A stretch of 64,000 nt of DNA from Planoprotostelium fungivorum (Eukaryota; Evosea; Variosea; Cavosteliida; Cavosteliaceae). The position numbers were made by a program, and so were the translations under genes. The notes beneath the pieces were generated by a model. That model was not told the DNA's origin. It searched no databases and saw only the letters and a program-made list of their open reading frames with translations. Positions 1 to 11,621 of this stretch are shown here, in pieces. The stretch is taken from contig MDYQ01000092.1 of NCBI GenBank assembly GCA_003024175.1, forward strand, positions 31,401-95,400, in the 5' to 3' direction. The stretch's first letter is position 1. Each line of letters begins with the position of its first letter.

Positions 1-2480
1 ACCATCGATCATCACGATCATCATGTGATGATGTTCATCACAACATGGTGATCGTGATGAACCGATGACATCGACTCACAAGTCTTGCACTCCCAAAGGA
101 AGAATGAACTCGTGCATCTCCGTCATCATGTTCTCGATCGGCCCGCCGGGTGCCATCAATGTCGTCATGAGGTCGATGTAACCCAGATAGTCCTTGACGT
201 ACTTGACTTGACGAGGAATGACATCACAGGTGCGAGAGTAAGTGAACCAGTCTACGATTCCACGCTTGGCCATGGGCCAGAGAAAACCGTAAGAACCATC
301 CATATCTTGTCGGAAGGCGATCACCTGATGCGATGATCAGCAAAAGTCATCCGCTCGAATGGAGAAGGAAGGGATGAGAGGAGAGAGAGTTCACCTTGTT
401 GGAAGATGTGTCGTTGTAGAGGAGGTAGTTGTTGTTGACGATCCACCCGTCGAAATTTCCGGTCATGGAGTCGATGGCAACTGATTTGATGTACGATTGC
501 ACATCCATCGTCTCCTCTGCAAATTCGTCAGTCAAATCGTCGATGCGATACTTGATGCGATACTTGATGTGATGCTTGATGCGGACACATCACATCGAAT
601 CGATGATGGCGACATATGAGATGACCCCACCCACAGCCGTGATGTTTCCATACATTCCACTCTTACAGAATTTCAAGAGATCACTCATACCCGCAGAAAA
701 GGGCTGTCTCATTGTTGGCTCGTTGTAGATTGCGAATATTCTCACCTCGCACTCTTTGATCTTGCACAGAGTTCCGTCCTTATTACCGAATCTCGATTTG
801 AGCATCTGCTTCTTCATGTCTTCCAGTATGACGTAGACTCCGTGGAAGATGTCGTTGATGTAGAGAGCAGCATAGCCCATACGATAGATGGGAACGTTCA
901 TACTGCCAGAATGTAAGAATGGGCTCGTATTATCTTCACATAGAGACGATATGGATGGTCATCATGTGTAGGATAAACTGCACGAAGAGAATATCAAACG
1001 ATGTATCAAATGGAAGTTGAGAGTGTATGTAGAAACCATGAAGGGATTATAAGATATGAGATAGAGGATAGAGACATCTCTTCTTCACCTCCTGGCAACG
1101 ACAACAGCCAGAGCTTCACGCTGGAAGGAAGTATCAAACTGGGCGCCCTTCAATTTGATCGACTGTATACATTCAGCAACTACAACCAGCCATTCTCTTC
1201 ACCTTCTGTCCCTTCGTTTCATCTTCAAAGTGAATTCTGAACGACTTCTTTGCAAAGCCAGCAGAAATGTGTCCACTCCTTGAAATAGCTGAAGATATCA
1301 TCAGCCATTCATTTTATCAGGTTTCCTCTTATCAAACTTGATTTACATTCTTTAGAAGGAGAAGATGAGGAAGAGGTATCTCACTGGCGTTGGTTTGGAT
1401 GCTCTCCATCTTGTGATTGTAGATGAGAAGAGAAGTCATCATTTCTTCCGTTCCTTTGGGGCCTGTGATGATCTTCTCGAGGGAATCGGAGGACATGTTG
1501 ATGCGGATCTGAGTGATGGTGGACATGTCTAAGAGGGGGTGATCGTCCTCGTACCTGTCATCGGAGTCAGATGATGAAGATGCTGGGAAGACGATGCAGT
1601 GATGACTTGAGATGCGTGTGGTCTGATGATGTGATGATATGATCATCAGATGATACGATGATCAGATGATATGATGATCAGATGATATGATGATCAGATG
1701 ATATGATGATCAGATGATAAGATGATATGATGATCATGCAACTCACTTGTCTTTGACGTACTGCTTTCCTGGGATCACTTGAGGGATGGGAGTGATGGGA
1801 CCTGCACTTCAAGTCATCCTCTTTAGAGAACGAACCCCACTCACGGATCTTGGCCGAACAGTCCATCAGATGAAATCCATCGGCACACTCGCACACGTCG
1901 AAGCCACCCTTATTGACACAGCTGCCTCCGTTCTGGCAAGGATTGAAATCTTCTTCACAAGACACTGAGAAGATGAGATCTTCCATCGTGGATGGACGAT
2001 GGAGCTCACCGACGGAACAATCGGTTCCCTTCCATCCCCTCTCACAAGCACATCCGCTTCCGGCTGTAGAGTTCAGGCATGAACCGTGACCGAAATCAGA
2101 GAAGCAGTTGTTGGGACATCCTGATCGAACGTCAATGTCTAAATGAGAAAGATCTGAGAGACGAACCGCACGCGCCGGGCAAGATGGAATGGTATTTGGA
2201 GAGACATCTGGCTGTAGACTCCATCCATAAACCATTGTAGTTGTCTCCATCGTACATGTTCTGGTGAGTTACACCTCCTCTGTGAAAATGTGAGGACGAT
2301 GTCAACCTACCTCAACTCACGTGCAGAAGAACGTCACATTGGTGAGAGGGTGTGTTCCGTAACAGCTCTAAAACGTCCATCTTTAGAATATAGAGAGATA
2401 TGCAGTCGATATCTTCTCACCTGAGCTTGAGTGCATCCGAACACGAAGAGGAGAAACAGACAACAGACGGACGCTCTCAT
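1..2480 (-). CDS. CotH-family secreted protein with two EGF-like domains (3' end beyond window)
   Basis: This is a secreted protein with a CotH domain, an atypical kinase fold first known from bacterial spore coats and also found in fungal and slime-mould surface proteins. Exon 1 (2421-2480) is a signal peptide beginning MRASVCCLFLLF. An exon around 1850-2260 carries two EGF-like domains with the patterns CxNNC...CACERGW and CQNGGSC...CECADGF. The CotH domain follows, with IRINMSSDSLEKII, GFAKKSFRIHF, VPIYRMGYAALYIN, NNNYLLYND and DMDGSYGF in the family order. Introns are short; the one at about 1640-1745 holds a 16-bp tandem array. The frame meets TGA at 76-78, but that triplet lies inside a perfect donor (CTT then GTGAGT), so the gene very likely continues left of position 1. 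Kinase activity is inferred from the family only. A broken copy lies at 57225-58270. Confidence 0.85.
1638..1735. repeat. 16-bp tandem array (ATGATCAGATGATATG-like)
   Basis: About five to six copies of a 16-bp unit close to ATGATCAGATGATATG, with single-base variants, sit inside an intron of the CotH gene. The unit is self-complementary in part (TGATCA) and belongs to the GATGAT/ATCATC-rich sequence filling many introns here. The duplicated gene copy at 57.2-58.3 kb lacks this array at the matching place, so it expanded after, or was lost from, one copy. Confidence 0.85.
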
Positions 2481-3993
2481 CTTCTTATTGGATGGTCCGT
2501 TGGATTTGTGTTGTTCTTGTGCGAATCCCTTCGCGACACATCGAGATCCCCTGACACGGAGCTGACGTGAGAATAAAATTAAATTAAAATACTGACAAAC
2601 ATTCCACAGCAACAGCTATACCGTTCATTGCATGATCATGATCTGCATCCCTTCACCAATCAATTCTGTACAAAAGAAATGCAAGCCAGATGGCAGACGG
2701 TTGCGATGATAAAGTTTGCTCCTTGTAATTTATGGTCGTGCATTTCAGATCAAACTCAAGAGCAGTCAGCGAAGATGACTCAGAAAAAGTGAACCTGCGT
2801 CCGATAGCTATCAAACTGTCTCTTCATCTAAACCCTAAACACAGTCTTACCTGTCTTGTACAGTGCCGGTCTGTTATCTCATTCGTTGTTGTGAGCGGGT
2901 CTGATGTTATACCTGATGGATAGACCTCTTCTCTATGATGTGTGAGGCTAAGACATGATGGTTCTCGTCGCTCTCTTGTGATATCCGTGTTGGAGCGATA
3001 TCTCACGGACTGCTACGACATGCCAATTAGAGACTGATACGACTCGTTGTGTTGGGTCGCCTCAATCCAATTTCCAAACTCCACTCCTTGTGGCTCCTAG
3101 ACACAAGCTTGTGCTTCTCCTCGCACAGCTATTCATCGAATGAAGACTGTAGTATCCATAGACACCCGAGCGCTCGGCTCGTGTAGCTTGGAGAGGCTCG
3201 GGGGTGTAGCATGAAAGGTTGGCGGAATCAGTTCCTAGAGCTCACCGTATATCTCCCACACTGTCAGGGCGCCAGGGAGGGGACTTTCATCTGAAGGCCA
3301 CAGCCTGTGTCGTTGGATGACTTCATCGGTGGTGTCAGATGTGGCACGATAAATCATAGAGAACTCGTCAACTTGATAGGGCAGCTCATTTTGGGCATAG
3401 ACATCTGACAACTTCTGGTTTTAGGAGGTGATCGTTCCTGTAAAAGGTTCTACCGGGAGTCATACGGTGGAGCTGTTATGCGAATGATCACACACCTGTT
3501 ACCCAGACGCGCGGAGTTTCGTCAAGAACTGTTGGTTTCGAGGAGCATCCACACATAAAAGAAAGAGTAGCGAGAGAGACAGAGGGGGTCGTTTCTAGAT
3601 TCGGCCGAGTGTTGCCTCTGAAGCATCAACCATCGTGGTGGCACGGAGGCAACATCGATCACGCAGGGGCGAAAGAGTGCGAACCGATCCGTCAACAGCG
3701 TGCACCTCTAAACACGGCGAGGAGACGTTGAAGAAGATGAGACGGACAGCCGCTGCGACATCTAGGATGTAACATCAGAGCAGACAAACCAAATCGTGCG
3801 TCGATCGCTGGAATAAATTTTGTATTAAGACACTTTCTCATCTTCTCCTCTCTCATCTGAAGACGACAGAACGTGTGCAATTGAGACGAAGCTCGTCCAT
3901 GATGTCGAAAACTTTTTCTTAGAATAGATGGACGCCAAATTTCCCGCCAAACGCACCGCGTTTGATTACAAAGATTAATCAAACCGCATCAGA
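2481..3993. other. Intergenic, no gene recognised
   Basis: This is the divergent 1.5-kb gap between the CotH gene and POLD1. No ORF here has a recognisable family, signal peptide or convincing splice structure, and I see no tRNA A/B boxes. A GC-richer patch at about 3160-3215 (repeated GCTCGG) is the only compositional oddity. It probably holds both promoters. Confidence 0.5.
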
Positions 3994-6900
3994 ATGAAGA
4001 GGAAGGAGACACAGCAGCGTGATGCTAACCCGAAACCCTTCAAGAAAAAGATAGAAGATGAACCTGATTGGGATGAAGAGGAAGATCCTTCAGTGTACGA
4101 CGCCTCTGATCACATGGAACCCGACCTACCCGTTGGAGGAGAATCTACATGGGCGAGACCAGCAGCCCCTACTCTAGACCCTTCGAAAGATGGTCTATGT
4201 GAGTTCGATTGCATTATGATGCACACGTGACGTCTCTGCAGGCTTTCAGCAGATGGACATCGACTACATACTCGGCGAGCCTTTGGAAGGTATGCCCGGT
4301 AATCAGAAGGGAACGGTGCCAATTCTTCGCACATGGGGTTTGACCGAGAATGGAAACAGTGTCCAATGCAACATCCACGGCTATACGCCATATTTCTATA
4401 TCCCTGCACCTTCTGGATTCTCTGAGAATGACTGCGAGCCATTTCGAAAGATGTTAAATGTGAGATTCACATTACGAATCGTGAGTTGACGGACGACACG
4501 ATAGAATCGAGTGGCCAGCTCTACGAGAGATAGCGTCAAGGTGTCTGATTACGTCTTGGAAGTCTCCATCGAGAACAACTTCAGGTGACATCCATCTTCT
4601 CAAGAATTTGTAATCGATATCGTACTCTTCCAAAGAGGGACATATCTCTGATGGAACATCAGATCCATCATGCATTACACACAGAACCGAACTGTCTTCT
4701 TGAAGATCTGCGTTGCCATCCCCAAACTCGTTCCAACCGCGAGAAGTGCGTCATCTCATCCATTCATCCTCTATCATCATCATCCACCCGTCCTCATGAT
4801 CTCACCACCAACAGGTGTGTGCGAGAGTGACTTCACCTGGAACGGCAGAAGTCTCAGCTGCACGACGTACGAGTCCAACATTCTCTTCCCCCTTCGCTTC
4901 ATGATCGACAAGGGCATCGTGGGGGCCAGCTGGATCAATCTCAAGGCGGGAACGTATCGAATGACTCCGCAAGACAAGAGGACGACAAATTGTCAGATCG
5001 AAGTGGATGCATCGTTTGATATGGTGGAGGCCCACGCACCCGAAGGAGAGTGGTCGAAACTTGCACCCTTCCGTATCCTCAGTTTCGGTGAGTCCTTTTT
5101 TCATACTCTTCTCAACCTTTTTATTTCATGATCAGAAATACATTTCGTTTGAGAAAAATTTCTCTATTCACTCTCACGCTATTCTTCAGTACATCTTCTG
5201 AATGAACGACAGATATCGAGTGTGCCGGGCGTAAGGGCGTCTTCCCTGAAGCCGAGCACGATCCAGTCATTCAGATCGCCAACGTCGTCACCATACAAGG
5301 GGAGGCGACACCCAGCATCAAGAACGTCTTCAACTTGAGATCTTGCTCGGATATCGTCGGTGCTCAAGTCTTGGCGTTCGAAGACGAGCGCGAGCTATTG
5401 AGAAAGTGGAGGAGATTTGTGGTGGAAGTGGATCCTGACATCATCATCGGTTACAACATTGCCAATTTCGATTTTCCTTACCTCATGAATCGAGCGAAGC
5501 ACCTCAAGGTGAAGTATTTATTTCTTTTTCATCTTTTCATAGCTTGAGAAAATATGGATGATTTTTTCTTTTCATAGCTTGAGAGAATATTTATTTCTTT
5601 TTCGTCTTTTCATAGCTCGAAGAAATATGGACGAATTTTTTCATCCATTGTGTTAAAAATTAAATCGAACGAGGTCGACGAGTTTCCTAAATTGGGACGC
5701 GTCAAGAGCGCCAAAGCCAGGGTGAGAGACACGACCTTCTCTTCGAAAGCCTACGGAACGAGAGAATCAAAGGAGACCTCTCTAGATGGAAGGGTCCAAT
5801 TAGACATCCTCCAGGCCATCCAGCGTGACCACAAGCTATCGTGAGATGTCATTCGATCTCATCCATCTACAATCCTTACGCCTCGCAGGTCCTACTCTCT
5901 CAATTCCGTCTCAGCCAAATTCCTCGGGGAACAAAAAGAGGACGTCCATTATTCCATCATTTCGGACCTCTACAACGGGTCAGACGACGACCGTCGGCGA
6001 CTGGCTGTCTACTGTCTCAAAGACGCAGTCCTACCCCTCCGACTTTTGGACACGCTCATGATCACCTACAATTACATCGAGATGGCCCGTGTGACCGGTG
6101 TTCCCATCAGTTACCTCCTCGCTCGTGGTCAGCAGATCAAGGTACGAAATTTCATCGAAATTTCATCGATTTTTCTGATTCCCGCCAGGTCGTGTCGCAG
6201 TTGTACAGGAAGGCGAAACAGATGAACTTGGTCATTCCTGTCATTAAGAGTGCCCACCACGCTGAAGACTCGTTCGCTGGTGCCACCGTGTTAGAGCCAC
6301 AGAGAGGATTCCACCAGGAGCCCATCTCCTCTCTCGATTTCTCTTCCCTCTATCCTTCCATCATGATGGCACACAACTTGTGTTATTCGACCCTCCTCAA
6401 CAAACAAGACCTATCGTCCTTACCCCCCGGCAGTTACGTCACGACCCCAACGGGGGGTGAGTTCCCGCCAAAATGTTGTACGTCGACTCACCCCCGCAGA
6501 TCACTTTGTCAAGTCGGAAATCAGGAAGGGAGTCCTACCCATCATCTTGGAGGAGCTGTTGTCCGCTCGAAAGAGAGCGAAGGACGATCTGAAGAACGAA
6601 AACGACCCATTCAAACGTGCCGTGTTAGACGGTCGCCAGCTCGCCCTGAAGGTATCTGCCAATTCCGTGTACGGTTTCACTGGAGCTACCGTGGGAAAAC
6701 TACCGTGTCTCGCCGTGTCCGCTTCCGTTACCGGCTACGGTAGAGACATGCTCCTCCTCACGAGAAAGGTCAGGCTAGTGTGATGACGTGTGATGACGTC
6801 ATCACAGTACGTCGAAGAGAGATTTACAAAGTTGAACGGCTACTCGCACGACGCCAACATCGTGTATGGAGATACAGATTCAGTCATGGTTAAATTTGGA

Positions 6901-8471
6901 ACGAACGATATCGAGGAAGCCATCAAGTTGGGCAAAGAAGCTGCCAATTACATTTCAGAAAAGTTTCAGAAGCCCATCAAATTGGAATTTGAAAAGGTGA
7001 AATTGTTTTTTCTTTATTTTCAAATGGAACGAGAGGGAGTGACGTGTGGGTTCAGGTGTACTACCCATATCTGTTGATCAACAAGAAGAGGTGACTCGTT
7101 GTAGATGAAGTAGTAGGCTGAAGAATTGTAGATACGCCGGACTGCTGTGGACGCGGGCCGAAAAGTACGACAAGATCGACGTGAAGGGTATCGAGGTGAC
7201 ACATTTTATTTCATTTTATTCTTTCTGACCCAACCAGACCGTGAGAAGAGACAACTGCCCCGTCGTCAAGAACGTCATCAACACCTGCCTGCAGAAGATT
7301 CTAATCGACCGCGATGTAGACGGTGAGTTCTCCGCGAAATTTCGACTGAATCTCGCAGGGGCCATCAAGTATACAAAGGGTGTCATCAGTGATTTACTTC
7401 AGAACAAGTTGGACTTGTCGTTGTTGGTCATCTCGAAAGCTCTATCCAAGGAAGGAAAAGAATATGCGAACAAGCAGGCCCACGCGGAATTGGCAGAGAG
7501 AATGAGGAAGAGAGATCCGCACACTGCACCTGCCATTGGAGATCGAGTGCCTTACGTCATCATACAAGTACGTACACGTTCTCATCACTCATCGATCATC
7601 ATCTAATGTTCCGCATCATCTGATCATCACCTCCATCACATCATCAGCTTCATCATCTGATCATCGTCTGATCATCACCCAATCATCATTTGATCATCTG
7701 ATCATGATCTGATGGCATGACAGGCAGCGAAAGACGCCAAAGCGTACGAGAAGGCAGAAGATCCATTGTGGGTGCTGGACAACAACATCCCCCTGGACTA
7801 CCAATATTACCTAGACAACCAACTACGAAAGCCCATCGAAAGACTCTTCGCTCCCATCATGGGCAACCCCGGCCAGCTCTTGTGTGAGTTTACAACGAGC
7901 CACGAATTTCTGACGGAGAACAGCTGGAGACCACACGAGGACAGTGTTCAAGCCCACGCCCAAGCAAGGAGGAATCATCGCCTTTGCCGTGAAGCAGTTG
8001 AGCTGTTTGGGATGTAAGGCACCACTGAAGAATGGAGGTGAGTTCATCTTCTCATCAGGATGAGCGTCTCACCATCTTATTGATCATCATGATGATGAGA
8101 ATTTGTCGTCTTCATGATCGCGATGAGAGTTTCTCATCACCTTCATGACGGTGTCACTCACGTGATACAGAGACGACTGTGTGCAGAAACTGCACGGACC
8201 GCGAGGCTGAGCTGTATCAGAACGTTCTGAACAACGTCAGCAACTTAGAGAAGCAGTTTGCCAAGGTGTGGACTCAATGTCAAGTGTGCCAGGGCAGTCT
8301 GCATCAGCCGGTCCTCTGTACCAGGTGAAAAGACAGACACGAGATGATGTTGATGGAGGTGTCTGATGATGATGCAGTCGAGACTGTCCCATCTTCTACA
8401 TGAGAAAGAAGGTGCAGAAGGAGTTGGGTGATGTCCAACAGTCACTCGAGAGGTTCACCATCGCCTGGTAG
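3994..8471 (+). CDS. POLD1: DNA polymerase delta catalytic subunit
   Basis: This is the catalytic subunit of replicative DNA polymerase delta, a B-family polymerase for lagging-strand synthesis and repair. About 19 exons can be joined in frame from ATG 3994 to TAG 8469. Visible in order: a basic/acidic N-terminus; [13 protein letters not shown]; exonuclease motif [12 protein letters not shown] (split by the intron at about 5088-5209), motif II around [10 protein letters not shown], motif [12 protein letters not shown]; polymerase motif [11 protein letters not shown], motif [13 protein letters not shown] and motif C YGDTDSV; then two C-terminal cysteine clusters, CLGC...CRNC and CQVC...CTSRDC, the second matching the family's iron-sulphur CysB site. 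All catalytic acidic residues I can check are present. Most introns are 40-60 nt; three longer ones (about 5510-5685, 7568-7721, 8040-8170) hold AT-rich or ATCATC repeats. It converges on the SDR gene, with 150 bp between the stops. Confidence 0.97.
5516..5645 (+). repeat. Direct repeat inside a POLD1 intron
   Basis: A T-rich block is repeated in tandem. Phrases such as TTTATTTCTTTTTC, TTTTCATAGCT and GAAATATGGA recur at roughly 50-65 base spacing across the intron. Two internal CATAG triplets look like 3' splice sites but do not restore the frame. Confidence 0.7.
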
Positions 8472-8621
8472 AAAGAATAAAATCTCTGTATCTTTCGTTT
8501 GATGAAATATCGTTTGAACGAGAAGGCATGCATCATCATCATCACCATCAGCTCTCTTTTCATCTCTTCTCGTCTGATGGTGCGATAATATGAAATAAAA
8601 TATATCGTGAACATTTTATTC

Positions 8622-9741
8622 TTAACCGTTGAGGACAGTTCCTCCGTTGACGTGGATGGTTTGTCCACTGATGAAACTTCCATCAGCGGATGCCAAAAGG
8701 ACGTAAGCAGGTCCCAGCTCAGAGGGCTGTCCCACGCGACCGATGGGTGCCTTAGAGCTCTCGTGCCATTTGTCCAACTTCTCTCTCGTCATGGCAGCTG
8801 TCGAATGAGATGAGACATTGGAAGATGTGATGTTGATGATGGAAGCTCACCTGGCTGAAGGGGTGTCCAGACGGGGCCGGGAGCGACAGAGTTGACTCTG
8901 ATTCCCTTGGAGATGAGTTGGTTGGATAGAGATCGAGTGAGACCCAGCATGGCAGACTTGGTCATGGTGTAATCCAAGAGAGTCGGAGGGCCTTGGTATG
9001 CCACCTGAGATGTAGTCTGGATGATGGAAGCTCCCTTCTTAAGGTGGGGGACGGTGTATTTGGTCATCCAGAAGGTTCCGTAGATGTTGGTCTTGATGGT
9101 GCGATCGAACTGCTCGGTTGTGATGTCGGTGATGGACTCCTGGTCGTACATAACGGATGCATTGTTGACCAAGATGTCGATCTTTCCAAAGGTTGCCAGC
9201 GTCTCGTCGACGGACTTCTTGCAGTTCTCTTCGATTCTAATGTCGTATGGCTAATGATATCATCAGCTCCATATGATTTCAGATGTAGACCCTCACCAAG
9301 AGGAGGCAGCGTCTTCCGTATTTGGTTACGTGTTGCTTTGTGACTTCGGCGTCGACTTGTTCCTCGGGGAGATAGCCGATGGCCACGTCAGCGCCCTCCA
9401 TGGCGTACATGACAGCGACGGCTCTACCGATTCCAGAGTCTCCACCTGTCGATCATCATTAGAACATGTGTGTCCGTGTCGTTGTTCGAGTGAAAGATCT
9501 CACCGGTGATGATGGCGACCTTTCCTTCCAGCTTGCCGGCGGGCTTGTATAACTCGTAGTTGTCTTCCATGTGGATGAACTCGGGCAGAGGGTTCATCTT
9601 ATCCTCAATACCGACTACCTTTCCCCACTGGGACTGCGATGCAAAGTCTTTGGGTTTGGCGAAACCGTCTGACGTCATAGAGGATCTCTCTCCCTTGACT
9701 GCGTCGACGACGTTGTTGACTACGTTGGTGACTGCTTCCAT
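8622..9741 (-). CDS. Short-chain dehydrogenase/reductase (bacterial stress-protein type)
   Basis: This is an NAD(P)-dependent oxidoreductase of the SDR superfamily. A 45-60 residue N-terminal extension precedes the Rossmann fold, with [17 protein letters not shown] and then [12 protein letters not shown] and [11 protein letters not shown] across an intron. NNASVMYD follows, then the catalytic Ser region TTSQVA, the YxxxK pair in [11 protein letters not shown], and the C-terminal [10 protein letters not shown] before TAA at 8622. The leader and the E[11 protein letters not shown] region resemble the bacterial YghA / general stress protein group more than typical eukaryotic SDRs, so an old bacterial origin is possible but unproven; four short introns show it is fully domesticated. 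ATG 9741 is preferred because a CA-rich leader precedes it; an in-frame ATG at 9810 is possible. Substrate unknown. Confidence 0.9.
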
Positions 9742-10245
9742 GTTCGTGTTGCTGTTGCTGTGTTGCGTTGGTTGTGATGATGCTTCTAGGGAGAGGTCAC
9801 GGCGTGACACTGGGAGAGAAATTTCAGAAGGATGTCTGATGCATGGCGGCTGTTGGCTTACGTGAGCGACGAAAAGTCATAGAGGAGTGAAAGAAATGAA
9901 GGAGCCGTTTACGCAGCTACGGCTGATGGTGACGTAATGGACGTGGAATGTGATGGTACCAAGGCGATCGGCGGTGTGTGAAATGAGTGAGACTTGAAGA
10001 CGGAGAGAAGAGGAGCTCAGTCAGGGTGTACGATGGATGGAATGCGTGGAAGGAATCACTCATATTGGATAGGGAGGACAGCATTCTTTATGTTCTGTCG
10101 TGATGTGCTGGCTGAGAGGAGCAGATAAGATCTCCCACACATTACTTTGTTCTCCTTGTGACGCATGCAGCATGTGTCACGTGGAAAACGGCTCAATCTA
10201 ATGGTCCGCTGAATCGCGAGCCAAACCATCAAACGACGACAAATT
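9742..10245. other. Divergent intergenic region
   Basis: This lies between the divergent SDR and Nudix genes. The SDR side carries a CA-rich leader (repeated CAACA/CAGCAACA). I see no additional coding or RNA gene. Confidence 0.5.
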
Positions 10246-11077
10246 ATGAAGCCACATCACCTCAAGAAAGAACAAGTCGCTGCAGGAAAATGGTAAATCA
10301 CCTCTTTCTATCTATGATACTCACATTCTCCAGGTTATCTTTACAGAAGGTCACGTGGCAAGATGACAAAGGTAGAGAAAGAGTGTATGATTCTTGCGAT
10401 CGGACTACCACAAAGCCAGAGATGAGTGAGCATTTAGAGGTTGTATCATACATCTCACCCACAAAGAGGCGGATTGCGTGGAGATCTTCACGTTCATCCG
10501 TTCGAAATCTTCGAAGGAACAGAGTGCCATCCTTGTTCGGCAATATAGACCTCCCGTCGACTCTTACATGATCGAGTTTCCCGCAGGTATGATGCCACTG
10601 TCTCATCAAAGTCTAAACAATGCAGGGCTATTAGACGAAGGAGAGTCTCCTGAAGAGGCAGCTGTAAGAGAACTCAAGGAAGAAACGTGGGTCGATACGT
10701 CATCCATCACACTCGATGATACAAAAACAGTGGACACACAGGTCGTGTTCTCTTCGTTTCGAATCCAACCGGTCCCAACGGTGGTATCTCAAGTGAACGA
10801 GCCATCGTGGTCCATGTGGAGGTGAAGACAGTCACGTGATCCGCCTCAATCATCCATGGACGGTCATCTGATTCGAAATCAGATCACAGTCGATGATGAA
10901 GAACAAGTGAGGAAGCCCATGCAACAACATCTGGATGATGGAGAGTCCATCCAAGTGATGGTGATACCGATGTCCGAGCTGTTCGAGAGGTTACAGAAGT
11001 ATGCAGGAGAGGGTGATTTGGTCGATGCCAAGTTGTGGACATTTGCTTACGGCTGGCACCTCTCTCAAAAACAATAA
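10246..11077 (+). CDS. ADP-sugar pyrophosphatase, Nudix family (NUDT5-like)
   Basis: This hydrolase probably cleaves ADP-ribose and related nucleotide sugars in the cytosol. The spliced start is [16 protein letters not shown], joined to [20 protein letters not shown]. The domain core [17 protein letters not shown] is followed by the Nudix box, which becomes complete only after removing a 44-nt intron: [18 protein letters not shown] has the G-x5-E-x7-REUxEExGU spacing. A second short intron (10822-10879) joins VVHVE to ITVDDEEQ. The C-terminus, [17 protein letters not shown], resembles that of human NUDT5. Length after splicing is about 210 residues, normal for the family. Substrate choice between ADP-ribose and other ADP-sugars cannot be told from this sequence. 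Confidence 0.93.
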
Positions 11078-11621
11078 ATTGACGATCACATCTGTTCCAT
11101 CACGTGACGACCATCACCGAGAACGAATGTCACGTCTATATACTCGACAGATCGTTCCACACCTTGATGCTCGAGTCATCATGGAGCGGTCAGGTGACCC
11201 TCGTGATATCATTCACCTCCGTATGTTCTTTGGAGTACTCTCGTGCACCATTTTCTGCAGACCTTCTCACATTCAACGGAAATACAGCATTAATACGATC
11301 ACTGCTGATCTCGTGTGAGAAATAAGGTTAGCAGGATCACAGCGACCCTCCCTTTGTCAGATGGAAATAGAGAATGAACTGAGAAGATGATGTTAAGGGC
11401 CTCCCCTTGGTGAGTAGATGTCGTGTGAACCGTTCTACGTGCCGCCCGAACACACGATTCTTTTCATTTCTGTACTATTATTACATCATACGCTCTATAA
11501 TGAAAGCATGACTTGTCAGCGGAGTAGCTTATATCGCACACCTCGTGTATCCGCGATGTCGCCCAGGTAACACGACGGGGTAGAGTTCTCCTCACAATTC
11601 AAGCGGACACGTACCAGCAAC
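11078..11621. other. Intergenic, no gene recognised
   Basis: This stretch lies between the Nudix stop and the next tandem gene. Two overlapping ORFs of 73-105 codons (11001-11325) are extensions or shadows of the Nudix terminal exon and show no family signal. The end of the region is the likely promoter of the PQ-loop gene. Confidence 0.5.

Noticed and set aside
1638-1735. CRISPR-like array
   Set aside because: Units are head-to-tail without spacers, inside a eukaryotic intron; it is a minisatellite.
3692-3982. 96-codon minus-strand ORF upstream of POLD1
   Set aside because: No leader, domain or splice support; likely promoter sequence of POLD1.
5841-6743. 300-codon single ORF inside POLD1
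   Set aside because: Only its middle part is in the POLD1 frame; the ends run through introns and out-of-frame exons. The spliced polymerase explains the region.
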